DNA from: CAZYPB01 sp964649265
GTDB lineage: Archaea > Micrarchaeota > Micrarchaeia > Burarchaeales > JAKAKT01
Length of the DNA: 15,226 nucleotides
Direction: 5' to 3'
Assembly (NCBI GenBank): GCA_964649265.1
Contig: CAZYPB010000023.1
Location: 1 to 15,226 of the forward strand
The notes under the pieces are model-generated. The model saw only the letters and a list, made by a program, of their open reading frames with translations. It was not told the origin of the DNA and did not search any database. This document shows positions 1 through 7,150 of this stretch, piece after piece (position 1 is the first letter of the stretch; each line of letters starts with the position of its first letter). Both the position numbers and the translations under genes were made by a program.

Positions 1-1731
1 TACGGGCCAGCAGAGTCCACATGCAAGCAATATACAGGCATGAATGATAATCCCTGCTATGATACAAGAAGCTGTGAGCTCGCGTGCAGCGCACTTGTGG
101 AACTATGTGGTCCTGCAATGGGTGCACTGGGCCCTTCCTTTGTTCAGGCGCTTGTTGATTTTGGAACAGGAACAGACGCAATGGACAGACACCAAGGAAA
201 CTACTTTGGAAATATGAGTTCAATTGAATATTCAAACGTTGCAAGTAATCTCCAGAAAGCAAAAGAAGAAATCACATCTATCAAAACCATTGCGCAAAAC
301 ATCAAGAACAGCAAGCTCAGATACGACCTCTCATGTATGGAATGCTATGGTATGTGTCCTGCAATGCCATATAACATAACTGCTCTTGACGAGGCAATGA
401 CAAAGATAAGTGCTCTTTCTGATAGTGTTGCGCCAATAGACCAGGTTAACCAGAAGTCAGCTGAACTTCAGAAGAAAACCAATGACAGGATGTCGGAGAT
501 AGTTGGAAAACAGCACAAGATAGACTACCAGGAGCGCTATGATGTAATAGAACCTCTTTCAGATGAAACAGAGAAAACTTTAACAGAGCTTCTAACGCAC
601 GTGCAGAGTCCTGAGCTTGAGAGAAAGTTAGTTGAATTGAAAAACACAACTGCAACACTTGAATTCATAATAGAGAACGGAGACTACACAAACATCACTT
701 TGCTTGACAAGGAATTCGACTCTTCTGTGGATAGGTTCTATTCGCTGAAAGGGGATATAGACGCAATGGTTGAGTCAACCTCAAAAGTATACGAGAAAAT
801 AAGTGAGATAAGAAACAACGCAACATATTTCATCGTAAAAGCAGAGATGAACGTTCAGGTCGGAGATGGATCCATAACAACACTACAGGAACTGCGACAG
901 AGAATGGAGGAGCTAGACGCAAATTTCACAGTACCTATGAAAATAGATGATGCGGATTCGCTTGAACAGGGGTACTATGACATAACATATATAGCAACGC
1001 GGATAGCTGAAAGCAAACCTTCCACAAGTATAGTTGGAAGAGCTATGAGCAAGATAATACGAACTGAGAGGGATGGGGCTGCCGTAATAATGGGTGCCTA
1101 CAAACCCCTGTCATTAAGTGAAAAGACACACATCGGAGAATACATCGCACCAGTCATAGCTGCAACAGGAGATCTGCTGCTCGCATTTTTCATGTGCCTT
1201 TTCCTTGCAGTATATATTGTAAAGAACAGAAAGAATCTTAAAAGACGGAGAAAAGAAATTGTGCTTTTCTGTTTGTTCAGTGCAGCAACGCTTGTTGTTG
1301 CGATAATATGTACTGGAATATTCTATTACTTAACTACTATTTACGGAGGAGAGGGAACGCTGAACCTATTTTTGTTTTCAGTTGAAAAGGCTGGGGGTGT
1401 TGCAGTTTTTGTAGACCACGGAACTGCATCATTATCTTCACAACCTGAAAACACAAAGAAGGTAATGACAGATTGTGGGGAAGAGATAGCCGATGCACTT
1501 TCAGCATACAGTGCGCAGGTTTACTTGATTAACAATAACTCGTGTAGTGTCAGCAGTCTTGAGATGAACTATTCTGACTGCGAGAATGAGTTTGGAAACC
1601 TTCCCATAGTTTATGTGAGGCACGGAAGTGAGAATATAATTTCCTTTAGAACAGTATATGCAATTAATGCAACAATAGAGGGAACAGACGAATACATTTC
1701 AGACTGCTCCCTTGGAAAAGTCTTGAGGTGA
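1..1731 (+). CDS. Large cysteine-rich membrane-anchored surface protein, 5' end outside window
   Basis: The frame is open from base 1, so the first ATG at 40 is probably internal and the real start lies upstream; 576 residues are visible. I do not recognise the family. The N-terminal part has clustered cysteines (CYDTRSCELAC, CMECYGMC) and long charged helical stretches likely to form coiled coil. Two hydrophobic segments follow at about residues 383-407 and 420-446, separated by a very basic loop (KNRKNLKRRRKE) that should be cytoplasmic, which places both the large N-terminal part and the roughly 130-residue C-terminal domain outside the cell. Nine N-X-S/T sequons lie in these outer parts, suggesting N-glycosylation. 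The C-terminal domain resembles that of the next gene (shared GG-x-A/C-V, YGS-like and DCS positions). The stop overlaps the Shine-Dalgarno of the next gene, so the two are probably co-translated. Function unknown. Confidence 0.8.
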   Translation, partial: YGPAESTCKQYTGMNDNPCYDTRSCELACSALVELCGPAMGALGPSFVQALVDFGTGTDAMDRHQGNYFGNMSSIEYSNVASNLQKAKEEITSIKTIAQNIKNSKLRYDLSCMECYGMCPAMPYNITALDEAMTKISALSDSVAPIDQVNQKSAELQKKTNDRMSEIVGKQHKIDYQERYDVIEPLSDETEKTLTELLTHVQSPELERKLVELKNTTATLEFIIENGDYTNITLLDKEFDSSVDRFYSLKGDIDAMVESTSKVYEKISEIRNNATYFIVKAEMNVQVGDGSITTLQELRQRMEELDANFTVPMKIDDADSLEQGYYDITYIATRIAESKPSTSIVGRAMSKIIRTERDGAAVIMGAYKPLSLSEKTHIGEYIAPVIAATGDLLLAFFMCLFLAVYIVKNRKNLKRRRKEIVLFCLFSAATLVVAIICTGIFYYLTTIYGGEGTLNLFLFSVEKAGGVAVFVDHGTASLSSQPENTKKVMTDCGEEIADALSAYSAQVYLINNNSCSVSSLEMNYSDCENEFGNLPIVYVRHGSENIISFRTVYAINATIEGTDEYISDCSLGKVLR

Positions 1732-1735
1732 TTCC

Positions 1736-2404
1736 TTGAAACGCGAACTTGTGTTTTTCTATGGTATGGTTATGTTGATCCTTCTTGCGCTGTATGTCCA
1801 GTATGATGCATATAAGGCATTCAACAAAGCAGAGGCAAGTACTGTAAAAATAGATTTCCAGGAATTCTCGAACAGGGTTATTGAGAGCAGAACCCTTTCG
1901 GTTATAATGAATCTAGAGAAAGAGGATTATAAAAACCAGAAAGTAATCGAGTGCGCAGCAGGAGTTGCCGGAAGTCTTGGATCCATGGGAAAAACAGTGA
2001 ACAATTACGCCATATCGGATTTGGGAACAACTGAAAGATACAATAACCCGGTCATGGGAATCATAGCGGTTGTTATTGGCATCATGTTCCTTGGATATCT
2101 TGGGATAAACAGAAGTGAATTAGGTAACAAAAGAAATGAGGTTTTTCTGTTCCTTGTGCTTCTGCTTGTTTCAGTTCTTGTTGCAATCTTCCACACCGAT
2201 GCAATAAAAACTGGGGGGATCTGCGTTAAGCCAAATGTAGAAAAAGATAGCATAGAGAGATGCATGACTGCAATAGGCAGCACATACTATTTCGACGTAA
2301 GTTATGGAAAAAGCTCAACGGTTTTTTATGAGAACAGGGCAGAGATAAATGTAGATAAAACATTTACTGGAGACTGCTCCATAGTTGTTTCAGGAAACGA
2401 GTAG
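1736..2404 (+). CDS. Three-helix membrane protein with outer C-terminal domain, partner of the upstream gene
   Basis: A 222-aa protein starting at TTG, supported by GAGGTGA at 1725-1731 five bases upstream, which overlaps the previous gene's stop. Hydrophobic segments lie at about residues 5-22, 105-123 and 135-153. Helices 2 and 3 are joined by a short basic loop (NRSELGNKRNE), probably cytoplasmic, so residues 25-104 and the C-terminal domain (about 160-222, with Cys163, Cys176 and Cys214) should be outside. The order helix, basic loop, helix, outer domain ending near DCS repeats the C-terminal half of the upstream protein, so the two look like distant paralogues or subunits of one surface complex. 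No known family recognised. It runs directly into nadA, whose Shine-Dalgarno overlaps this stop. Confidence 0.8.
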   Translation: MKRELVFFYGMVMLILLALYVQYDAYKAFNKAEASTVKIDFQEFSNRVIESRTLSVIMNLEKEDYKNQKVIECAAGVAGSLGSMGKTVNNYAISDLGTTERYNNPVMGIIAVVIGIMFLGYLGINRSELGNKRNEVFLFLVLLLVSVLVAIFHTDAIKTGGICVKPNVEKDSIERCMTAIGSTYYFDVSYGKSSTVFYENRAEINVDKTFTGDCSIVVSGNE

Positions 2405-2413
2405 GTGTTCTTT

Positions 2414-3322
2414 TTGGGTATTGCTGAGGAGATATTGGAGTTGAAGAAGAAATCCAACGCAGTGATACTTGCGCACAACTACCAGATCCCAGAGATCCAG
2501 GATATGGCTGATTACGTAGGGGATTCCCTTGATTTGTGTAGAAAGGCTGCGAAAACAGATGCTGAGTACATTGTTTTCTGCGGTGTTGACTTCATGGCAG
2601 AGACGGCTAGTATAATAACAGACAAGACTGTTCTGATACCTGAGAACGAAGCCAAATGCCCCATGGCCTGCATGCTTTCAGCTGAACAGGTACGGGAAGC
2701 CAAACGCAAGAACCCCGGGGTTCCTGTTGTTTTGTACATTAATACCCTTGCTGAGGCAAAGGCAGAAGCAGATGTCCTATGCACATCTGCCAACATGGTG
2801 AAAATAATCAACTCCCTTGAAAGTGATAAAGTGATATTTGGGCCAGACATGAACATGGCTAAGTATGCACTGAAGGAAACTGGAAAAAAGATAATCACCA
2901 TACCTGAAAAAGGCCATTGCATTGTTCACAAGAGCCTTATCTCATCTGAAGAGATTGCAAACACCCTTAAGGAACGCCCGGACTCGGTGCTCATAGCGCA
3001 CCCAGAATGCAACGAGGACATACAAATGATGGCACATTACATAGAGAGCACAAACGGGATGGTTAGGTTAGCGAAGGAGCTCCCTAAGAAGGAGTTCATA
3101 ATTGCTACGGAGTACGGACTCCTCTACAGATTGGCAAAGGAGAACCCGGGGAAGAAGTTCTATGGGATAACTGGAGCAGTATGCAGGAATATGAAAAAGA
3201 TAACGCCTGAGAAGCTCCGATGGTGCCTTGTTGAGAAGAAGCCTGTGGTTGAGGTTCCAAGGGAAATTGCTAAAAAAGCTCTAAAAGCAGTGGAAAAAAT
3301 GATGCAGATAACTGAAAAATAG
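2414..3322 (+). CDS. nadA: Quinolinate synthase NadA
   Basis: NadA condenses iminoaspartate with dihydroxyacetone phosphate to quinolinate in de novo NAD synthesis, using a 4Fe-4S cluster held by three cysteines. Visible family motifs: AHNYQ near residues 20-24, GDSLDL, FCGVDFMAE, GPDMN, HPEC and TEYGLLYR. The cluster cysteines are probably Cys82 (AKCPMA), Cys199 (HPEC) and Cys257 (AVCRNM). I place the start at TTG 2414, not the in-frame GTG 2405, because AGGTG at 2403-2407 then sits six bases upstream, as at other starts here, and the protein then begins MGIAEEILELKK, in line with the family. Length 302 aa is normal. It is the third gene of a likely operon with two surface proteins; no nadB, aspartate dehydrogenase or nadC is in view. 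The T5 run at 3325-3329 may end the transcript. Confidence 0.95.
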   Translation: MGIAEEILELKKKSNAVILAHNYQIPEIQDMADYVGDSLDLCRKAAKTDAEYIVFCGVDFMAETASIITDKTVLIPENEAKCPMACMLSAEQVREAKRKNPGVPVVLYINTLAEAKAEADVLCTSANMVKIINSLESDKVIFGPDMNMAKYALKETGKKIITIPEKGHCIVHKSLISSEEIANTLKERPDSVLIAHPECNEDIQMMAHYIESTNGMVRLAKELPKKEFIIATEYGLLYRLAKENPGKKFYGITGAVCRNMKKITPEKLRWCLVEKKPVVEVPREIAKKALKAVEKMMQITEK

Positions 3323-3348
3323 CCTTTTTAAGAGAATACCGGAAACGT

Positions 3349-3385
3349 AAAGTATAAAAAGGCAGTAGATAAAGTATAAAAAGGC
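3349..3385 (+). promoter_or_regulatory. Tandem TATA-containing direct repeat upstream of archaellin
   Basis: The 15-mer AAAGTATAAAAAGGC occurs exactly twice, at 3349-3363 and 3371-3385, a 22-bp period (about two helical turns). Each copy contains an archaeal TATA-like TATAAAAA. The downstream copy predicts a transcript start near 3400, leaving a roughly 30-nt leader with GAGG at 3421-3424 before the archaellin ATG. Two starts, or one TATA box plus an occluding or activating copy, are both possible. Confidence 0.65.
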
Positions 3386-3431
3386 GACTAGTGTTTGAAA
3401 TCCGTATAATGGATAACTGAGAGGCGATATC

Positions 3432-4016
3432 ATGGTAACATATCGAAAAGGTGCTGTTGGAATTGGCACTCTGATTATCTTCATAGCTATGGTTCTTGTT
3501 GCAGCTATTGCTGCAGCTGTGATCATAAATGTATCCGGGATATTGCAGCAGAGGGCAATGACCACAGGTAAAGAATCCATACAGCAGGTTTCATCCAACA
3601 TTGTGGTCGTTTCAATTACAGGAACAACAAATCTTGGTAGAACCAATGTAGAGAACGTGAGTGTAGCTGTAAGTGCAGCCGCTGGAGCAGGAAGAATCGA
3701 TATGAGGTACACGCTTCTTAAAGTAGGGAATGGAGTAAACAGCACATACCTTAACTACACCTCAGGTGCTGCTGGAATCGGCACATACGGTGCAAGTGAA
3801 AGAAGAGATCCAAGCAACCTATTCACAGTAACCACGCCAGTCATAGACGGTTCCTCACTTATTGAGCTTAATTTCAATGCAATGAACAACTCAATATACT
3901 ACCCCCCAAGACAGGTATATAAGATGACTATAATACCAGAACACGGGGCAAGTATAAACATTGATGGAATTATGCCTGAAGCATTCTCCACAACATCAAT
4001 AGAGATCTTCCCATAA
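3432..4016 (+). CDS. flaB: Archaellin (archaeal flagellin) with class III signal peptide
   Basis: A 194-aa archaellin, the filament subunit of the archaellum. The N-terminus shows a class III (type IV pilin-like) signal: a short basic leader ending RKG, predicted to be cut after Gly7 by the prepilin peptidase FlaK/PibD, then AVGIGTLIIF and a long hydrophobic helix to about residue 37 that packs in the filament core. GILQQRAMTTGKESIQQVSS right after the helix is typical of archaellins. The C-terminal domain is small and beta-rich, with four N-X-S/T sequons (NVS, NST, NYT, NNS), so it may be N-glycosylated. ATG 3432 has GAGG seven bases upstream. Expression is probably driven by the tandem TATA repeat. 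None of the archaellum motor, ATPase or platform genes is in the window, so it is an orphan here; a related type IV pilin is the main alternative. Confidence 0.88.
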   Translation: MVTYRKGAVGIGTLIIFIAMVLVAAIAAAVIINVSGILQQRAMTTGKESIQQVSSNIVVVSITGTTNLGRTNVENVSVAVSAAAGAGRIDMRYTLLKVGNGVNSTYLNYTSGAAGIGTYGASERRDPSNLFTVTTPVIDGSSLIELNFNAMNNSIYYPPRQVYKMTIIPEHGASINIDGIMPEAFSTTSIEIFP

Positions 4017-4020
4017 TCTA

Positions 4021-4027
4021 TTTTTTT
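4021..4027 (+). terminator. T7 terminator after archaellin
   Basis: An uninterrupted run of seven T, within a T-rich stretch to about 4033, begins five bases after the archaellin stop. This is the form of archaeal intrinsic termination. It overlaps the stop codon of the convergent prf1 gene. Confidence 0.55.
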
Positions 4028-5123
4028 ATTTATATCTTAGGAATGCGCCGATTCCCCTAAATCCATTTAGAAACTGACTTCCTGCACTTGTTTCTGCAGA
4101 GATGAATTCTATAGGTATGTTATTTGCCTCTGAGAGTTCAACCAAATCCTCAAGTAGGTTCTTTTCTCCCTCCTTTGATTGCAAATTTTCTGAAAGTAGA
4201 ACAGTCTTTGCTTGCCCGGATTTTATTGCTTCACGAACCTCTTTTTCTCCATATGTGACAAGCCCGTCTTTAACAACGCCTTTCATGAAGTGCTCTACGA
4301 GCATATTTTCCTTGATTGATTCTTGTTCGGAAATCAAATCTGAAGATTTTCCCATTAGCTCCTGAACACCATATTCGTTTGTATAACCAGTATCAACTGA
4401 ACCAAGTATCTTGAACTGGTAGTTGAATGGTTTCAGCTTGAGGAAATCCTCTTTTGCCGGACCCGGACCTCCAACAATTATTCCACTTAGCTTTACGTGG
4501 AGGAATGCCTTGTCCATTGCCTCCCCTATCCTCTTGTAGTATTTCTCTATGCTCTCCTCCACAAGCCTCTGGTACCTTCTTGCGGATTGTCCTCCTTTGT
4601 GAACCTTTGAATGTGCGGTTGAGTTGAGTGTGCGTATTATCTTTACCTGTTTTCCCTTGAGAATTGCAAGAGTTGCCTCTCTGCCGTCCATTACAACAAG
4701 CCCGTATGCGTCACTTGGGGAGACCATGCCAAATAGAGGATCAAGAGAGAACGTAGAATCACATCTGTAGTACTGTACCTGAAGTGGGTCTGGCGGTACA
4801 AGTGAAAACAGTTGGACATCCTGCCTTCCCTGGTTTTTCGATATGTTTCCGCAGAATATGGCAATTCCGTTCTCAGGGGGTTTCTTGAACATCTTAAGAT
4901 AGTTCAATATCTTTTCAAGCGCTTCAAGCACATTCTTCCGTGTTGATTTAGATTTTATGTTTGAAGCTTGACTGTATTCATCCCTCAGTTTTGAGGATAT
5001 CTCACCAAGAGGATAGTTGGGGGTTATATACAGGGATATCAGTTCTGTTCCACTTCCTCTTATCTCCTTTAATGATCTAAGATTCTTTTTCAGCTCGTAT
5101 ACAAGTTTGTTTTTATCTGACAT
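4026..5123 (-). CDS. prf1: Peptide chain release factor aRF1, lacking the C-terminal minidomain
   Basis: aRF1 recognises all three stop codons in the ribosomal A site and triggers peptide release. All the key motifs are present: NIKS at 55-58 and YRCDSTF at 119-125 for stop-codon reading, and GGQ at 177-179 for peptidyl-tRNA hydrolysis. At 365 aa it is shorter than the usual 400-425 aa. The loss lies in domain 3: the usual minidomain, often a cysteine zinc finger, between the VLLSE strand (308-312) and the LLEDLVEL helix (323-330) is reduced to about ten residues with no cysteine. The conserved C-terminal end (QFLNGFRGIGAFLRYK) is intact, so this is an internal deletion, not a truncation. It follows serS by 21 bp and is probably the last gene of the nrdR operon. 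Confidence 0.95.
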   Translation of the reverse strand: MSDKNKLVYELKKNLRSLKEIRGSGTELISLYITPNYPLGEISSKLRDEYSQASNIKSKSTRKNVLEALEKILNYLKMFKKPPENGIAIFCGNISKNQGRQDVQLFSLVPPDPLQVQYYRCDSTFSLDPLFGMVSPSDAYGLVVMDGREATLAILKGKQVKIIRTLNSTAHSKVHKGGQSARRYQRLVEESIEKYYKRIGEAMDKAFLHVKLSGIIVGGPGPAKEDFLKLKPFNYQFKILGSVDTGYTNEYGVQELMGKSSDLISEQESIKENMLVEHFMKGVVKDGLVTYGEKEVREAIKSGQAKTVLLSENLQSKEGEKNLLEDLVELSEANNIPIEFISAETSAGSQFLNGFRGIGAFLRYK

Positions 5124-5144
5124 ACTACCAACTTATGGGAAATG

Positions 5145-6398
5145 CTATGCTTTGATCTCTTTTTGGCCGAAGTATTTTTGGAGTGCTTTAGGTAATTTTA
5201 TTACTCCGTCTTCCTGGTGGTTTTCAGTTACTGCTATGAGTGCTCTTCCGACTGCAATTCCACTTCCATTAAGTGTGTGTGGGTAGTGTAGTTTTCCCTT
5301 CTTTCTGTAGCGTATGTTTGATCTCCTTGCTTGAAAATCTCCGCAATTGCTGCAGGAAGATATCTCCCTGTATTTGCCTTGGGATGGAATCCATGATTCT
5401 ATATCATAGGTTTTGGCTGATGCAAACCCAAGTTCTCCTGTGCAGAGCTCATTTACTCTGTAGGGTATCTCAAGCAATTTAAGAATTGACTCTGCATCTG
5501 AAACAATAGTTTCTAATTCTGATTCTGAGTTCTCAGGTTCCGTTATCTTAACAAGTTCGACTTTGTCAAATTGATGTTGTCTCATTATCCCTTTTATATC
5601 CTTCCCATATGCACCTGCCTCTCTCCTGAAGCAAGGAGTGTAAGAGACATAGTTAAGTGGAAGATCGTCTTCAAGTAGTATCTCATCTGCGTGCATATTA
5701 ACAAGCGGGACCTCTGCAGTTGGAATCAGGTAAAGTGAATCCCTCTCGCATACGTAAAGGTCCTCTTCGAATTTAGGGAGCTGTCCTGTCCCAGTCATAG
5801 TCTTTTTGTTCACCATGAATGGGGGAGTTATCTCAGAGTAACCGTTGTTTGAATGCGTATCCAGCATCAGGTTTATCAGAGCCCTCTCCAATCTGGAAGC
5901 CCATGTTTTTAAGACTGTAAAACGGGTACCTGCAAGCTTTGCTCCTCTTTCGAAATCCAAGGTATCTGTTTTCTTGCCTAATTCCCAGTGGGACAAGACC
6001 TTCTTGTCTCTTTTCTCGCCCCATGAACGAACATTTACATTGTCCTCTTCATCCTTTCCACCCGGAACTGAATCAAGTGGAATGTTCGGGAATTCCAGTA
6101 GGAGTGATTCAATATTTTTCTCGAATATCTTTACCTTTTTTTCCATTTCATCGAGTTTCTTTGACTGAGACCTCATTTTCGATATTAACTCTTTTGGATC
6201 CTCTCCTTTCTTTTTTGCTTTCGCAACATCAACTGAAAGCCTGTTTCTCTCAGACCTGAGTTCATCAGTCTCCTGCTTTTTTGCTCTCCATTCACCATCT
6301 ATTTTCAAGAGCTCATCCAGCGGAGCGTCGGAGTGCCTTCTCTTGAGAGCCTTCCGTATTTCATCGGGTTCTGTTCTTATATGTTTCAAGTCAAGCAT
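5145..6398 (-). CDS. serS: Seryl-tRNA synthetase, bacterial/eukaryal type
   Basis: Class II synthetase charging tRNA-Ser. An N-terminal coiled-coil arm (about 25-105) for tRNA binding is followed by the catalytic core, with TGTGQLPKF, the serine-binding TAE near 227-229, motif 2 (CFRREAGAYGKDIKGIMRQHQF), SSCSNCGDFQARR, and motif 3 (LNGSGIAVGRALIAVTENHQ). This is the widespread SerRS, not the rare methanogen zinc-dependent form. I choose ATG 6398, giving MLDLKHIRTEPDEIRKAL as in the family (417 aa), with AGTGA five bases upstream; a GTG at 6407 would add three residues and overlap the upstream stop as GTGA. Part of a minus-strand operon with nrdR and the DUF1858 gene upstream and prf1 downstream, linking two translation genes to redox and ribonucleotide reductase control. 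Confidence 0.96.
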   Translation of the reverse strand: MLDLKHIRTEPDEIRKALKRRHSDAPLDELLKIDGEWRAKKQETDELRSERNRLSVDVAKAKKKGEDPKELISKMRSQSKKLDEMEKKVKIFEKNIESLLLEFPNIPLDSVPGGKDEEDNVNVRSWGEKRDKKVLSHWELGKKTDTLDFERGAKLAGTRFTVLKTWASRLERALINLMLDTHSNNGYSEITPPFMVNKKTMTGTGQLPKFEEDLYVCERDSLYLIPTAEVPLVNMHADEILLEDDLPLNYVSYTPCFRREAGAYGKDIKGIMRQHQFDKVELVKITEPENSESELETIVSDAESILKLLEIPYRVNELCTGELGFASAKTYDIESWIPSQGKYREISSCSNCGDFQARRSNIRYRKKGKLHYPHTLNGSGIAVGRALIAVTENHQEDGVIKLPKALQKYFGQKEIKA

Positions 6399-6403
6399 TT
6401 GAT

Positions 6404-6598
6404 TCACTTTTCTAGTTTCTTGTTTATCTGGGAAACAAGCTTATCCACATCTATCCCGTGGGATGCTGCTCCCTGTTCCAAAGTCTCCTGAGATGCCATT
6501 GGGCAACCAACACACGTAAGGCCGTTCTCTATAAGAACCTGTACAGCCTCCGGATGGTCTTTCACTATGACCCCGATTTTTGTTTCCTTTGTAACCAT
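6404..6598 (-). CDS. DUF1858 redox-disulfide domain protein (CxxC)
   Basis: A 64-aa stand-alone DUF1858 protein, the small domain also called hybrid-cluster-protein-associated redox disulfide domain and found at the N-terminus of ScdA-like proteins. Visible features: the helix KDHPEAVQVLIENG followed by the conserved CVGCPMAS, with Cys29 and Cys32 as the redox or metal-binding pair, then a second helix ending EKLEK-like. ATG 6598 is preferred over upstream in-frame starts because those lie inside nrdR, while GGTGAGGTT just before this ATG supplies a Shine-Dalgarno; only four bases separate it from the nrdR stop. Its 3' end touches serS. The partner is unknown; no hybrid cluster protein gene is in the window. 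Confidence 0.85.
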   Translation of the reverse strand: MVTKETKIGVIVKDHPEAVQVLIENGLTCVGCPMASQETLEQGAASHGIDVDKLVSQINKKLEK

Positions 6599-6602
6599 AA
6601 CC

Positions 6603-7064
6603 TCACCTTCCTTTTTTCTCAAGCAGTCTCTGGAGCTCTGTTTGGAATGATTCCAGATCTGTAAATGACCTGTAAACAGATGCGAAACGGATGTATGCAA
6701 CCTTATCTATTTTCTTCAGCTTTCTCATTATCAGTTCGCCTATCTTGTTGCTCTTTATCTCATGAGTATCATAGTTTCTGAGTGTTCTTTCAATATCCTC
6801 TACCAAACGGTTTATTGTCTGTATGCTTATTGGCCTCTTCTCGCAAGCCTTCATTATCCCTGACTTTAACTTGTTTCTATCGAATTGTTCTCTTCTCCCA
6901 TCCTTCTTAAGCACTATGAGATCCTCCAGATCTGCCCTCTCATAAGTTGTGAATCTCTTTGTACACTTAAGGCATTCCCTTCTGCGCCTTGTTACGTCCG
7001 AGGACTCTATCTCCCTTGAATCATTAACCTTAGTCTCTTGATGATGACAGAAGGGGCATCTCAT
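6603..7064 (-). CDS. nrdR: Transcriptional regulator NrdR (Zn ribbon plus ATP-cone)
   Basis: In bacteria NrdR represses ribonucleotide reductase genes according to the ATP/dATP state. The 153-aa product has the complete layout: a zinc ribbon with Cys3, Cys6, Cys31 and Cys34, the basic RRRREC segment for DNA binding, then an ATP-cone from about residue 49 (VLKKDGRREQFDRNKLKSGI) to 139. Length is normal. The ATG at 7064 has AAAGGTG five bases upstream, and a TATA-like TATAATA on the minus strand at 7108-7102 predicts a transcript start near 7080, so this is the first gene of the operon with the DUF1858 gene, serS and prf1. NrdR is common in bacteria and sporadic in archaea, so ancient transfer is plausible. 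No ribonucleotide reductase gene is present here. Confidence 0.95.
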   Translation of the reverse strand: MRCPFCHHQETKVNDSREIESSDVTRRRRECLKCTKRFTTYERADLEDLIVLKKDGRREQFDRNKLKSGIMKACEKRPISIQTINRLVEDIERTLRNYDTHEIKSNKIGELIMRKLKKIDKVAYIRFASVYRSFTDLESFQTELQRLLEKKGR

Positions 7065-7101
7065 TATAACACCTTTCTCGTGTGAATTAAGAACTCAAAG
7101 C

Positions 7102-7132
7102 TATTATACCTTTACCCAAAGACATTATATAG
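7102..7132. promoter_or_regulatory. Divergent promoters nrdR / 394-aa gene
   Basis: The 86-bp gap between divergent genes holds two TATA-like boxes: TATTATA at 7102-7108 (read on minus, for nrdR) and TTATATAG at 7125-7132 (read on plus). The plus box lies about 23 bp before ATG 7151, so that gene may be leaderless. Confidence 0.5.
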
Positions 7133-7150
7133 GTGAAAATACATATTTAA

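Noticed and set aside
2405..2413. GTG 2405 as nadA start
   Set aside because: It overlaps the only Shine-Dalgarno and adds residues not expected for the family; TTG 2414 fits better.
6599..6700. N-terminal extension of the DUF1858 protein into nrdR
   Set aside because: The extension is read from within the nrdR coding region in another frame and does not resemble the domain; a Shine-Dalgarno precedes the internal ATG.
7122..7137. NrdR box-like palindrome in the divergent nrdR promoter
   Set aside because: GACATTATATAGGTG has inverted CAC/GTC-like ends, but the inner spacing is nine bases where the bacterial box has eight and the half-sites are imperfect; the match is explained by the TATA box.
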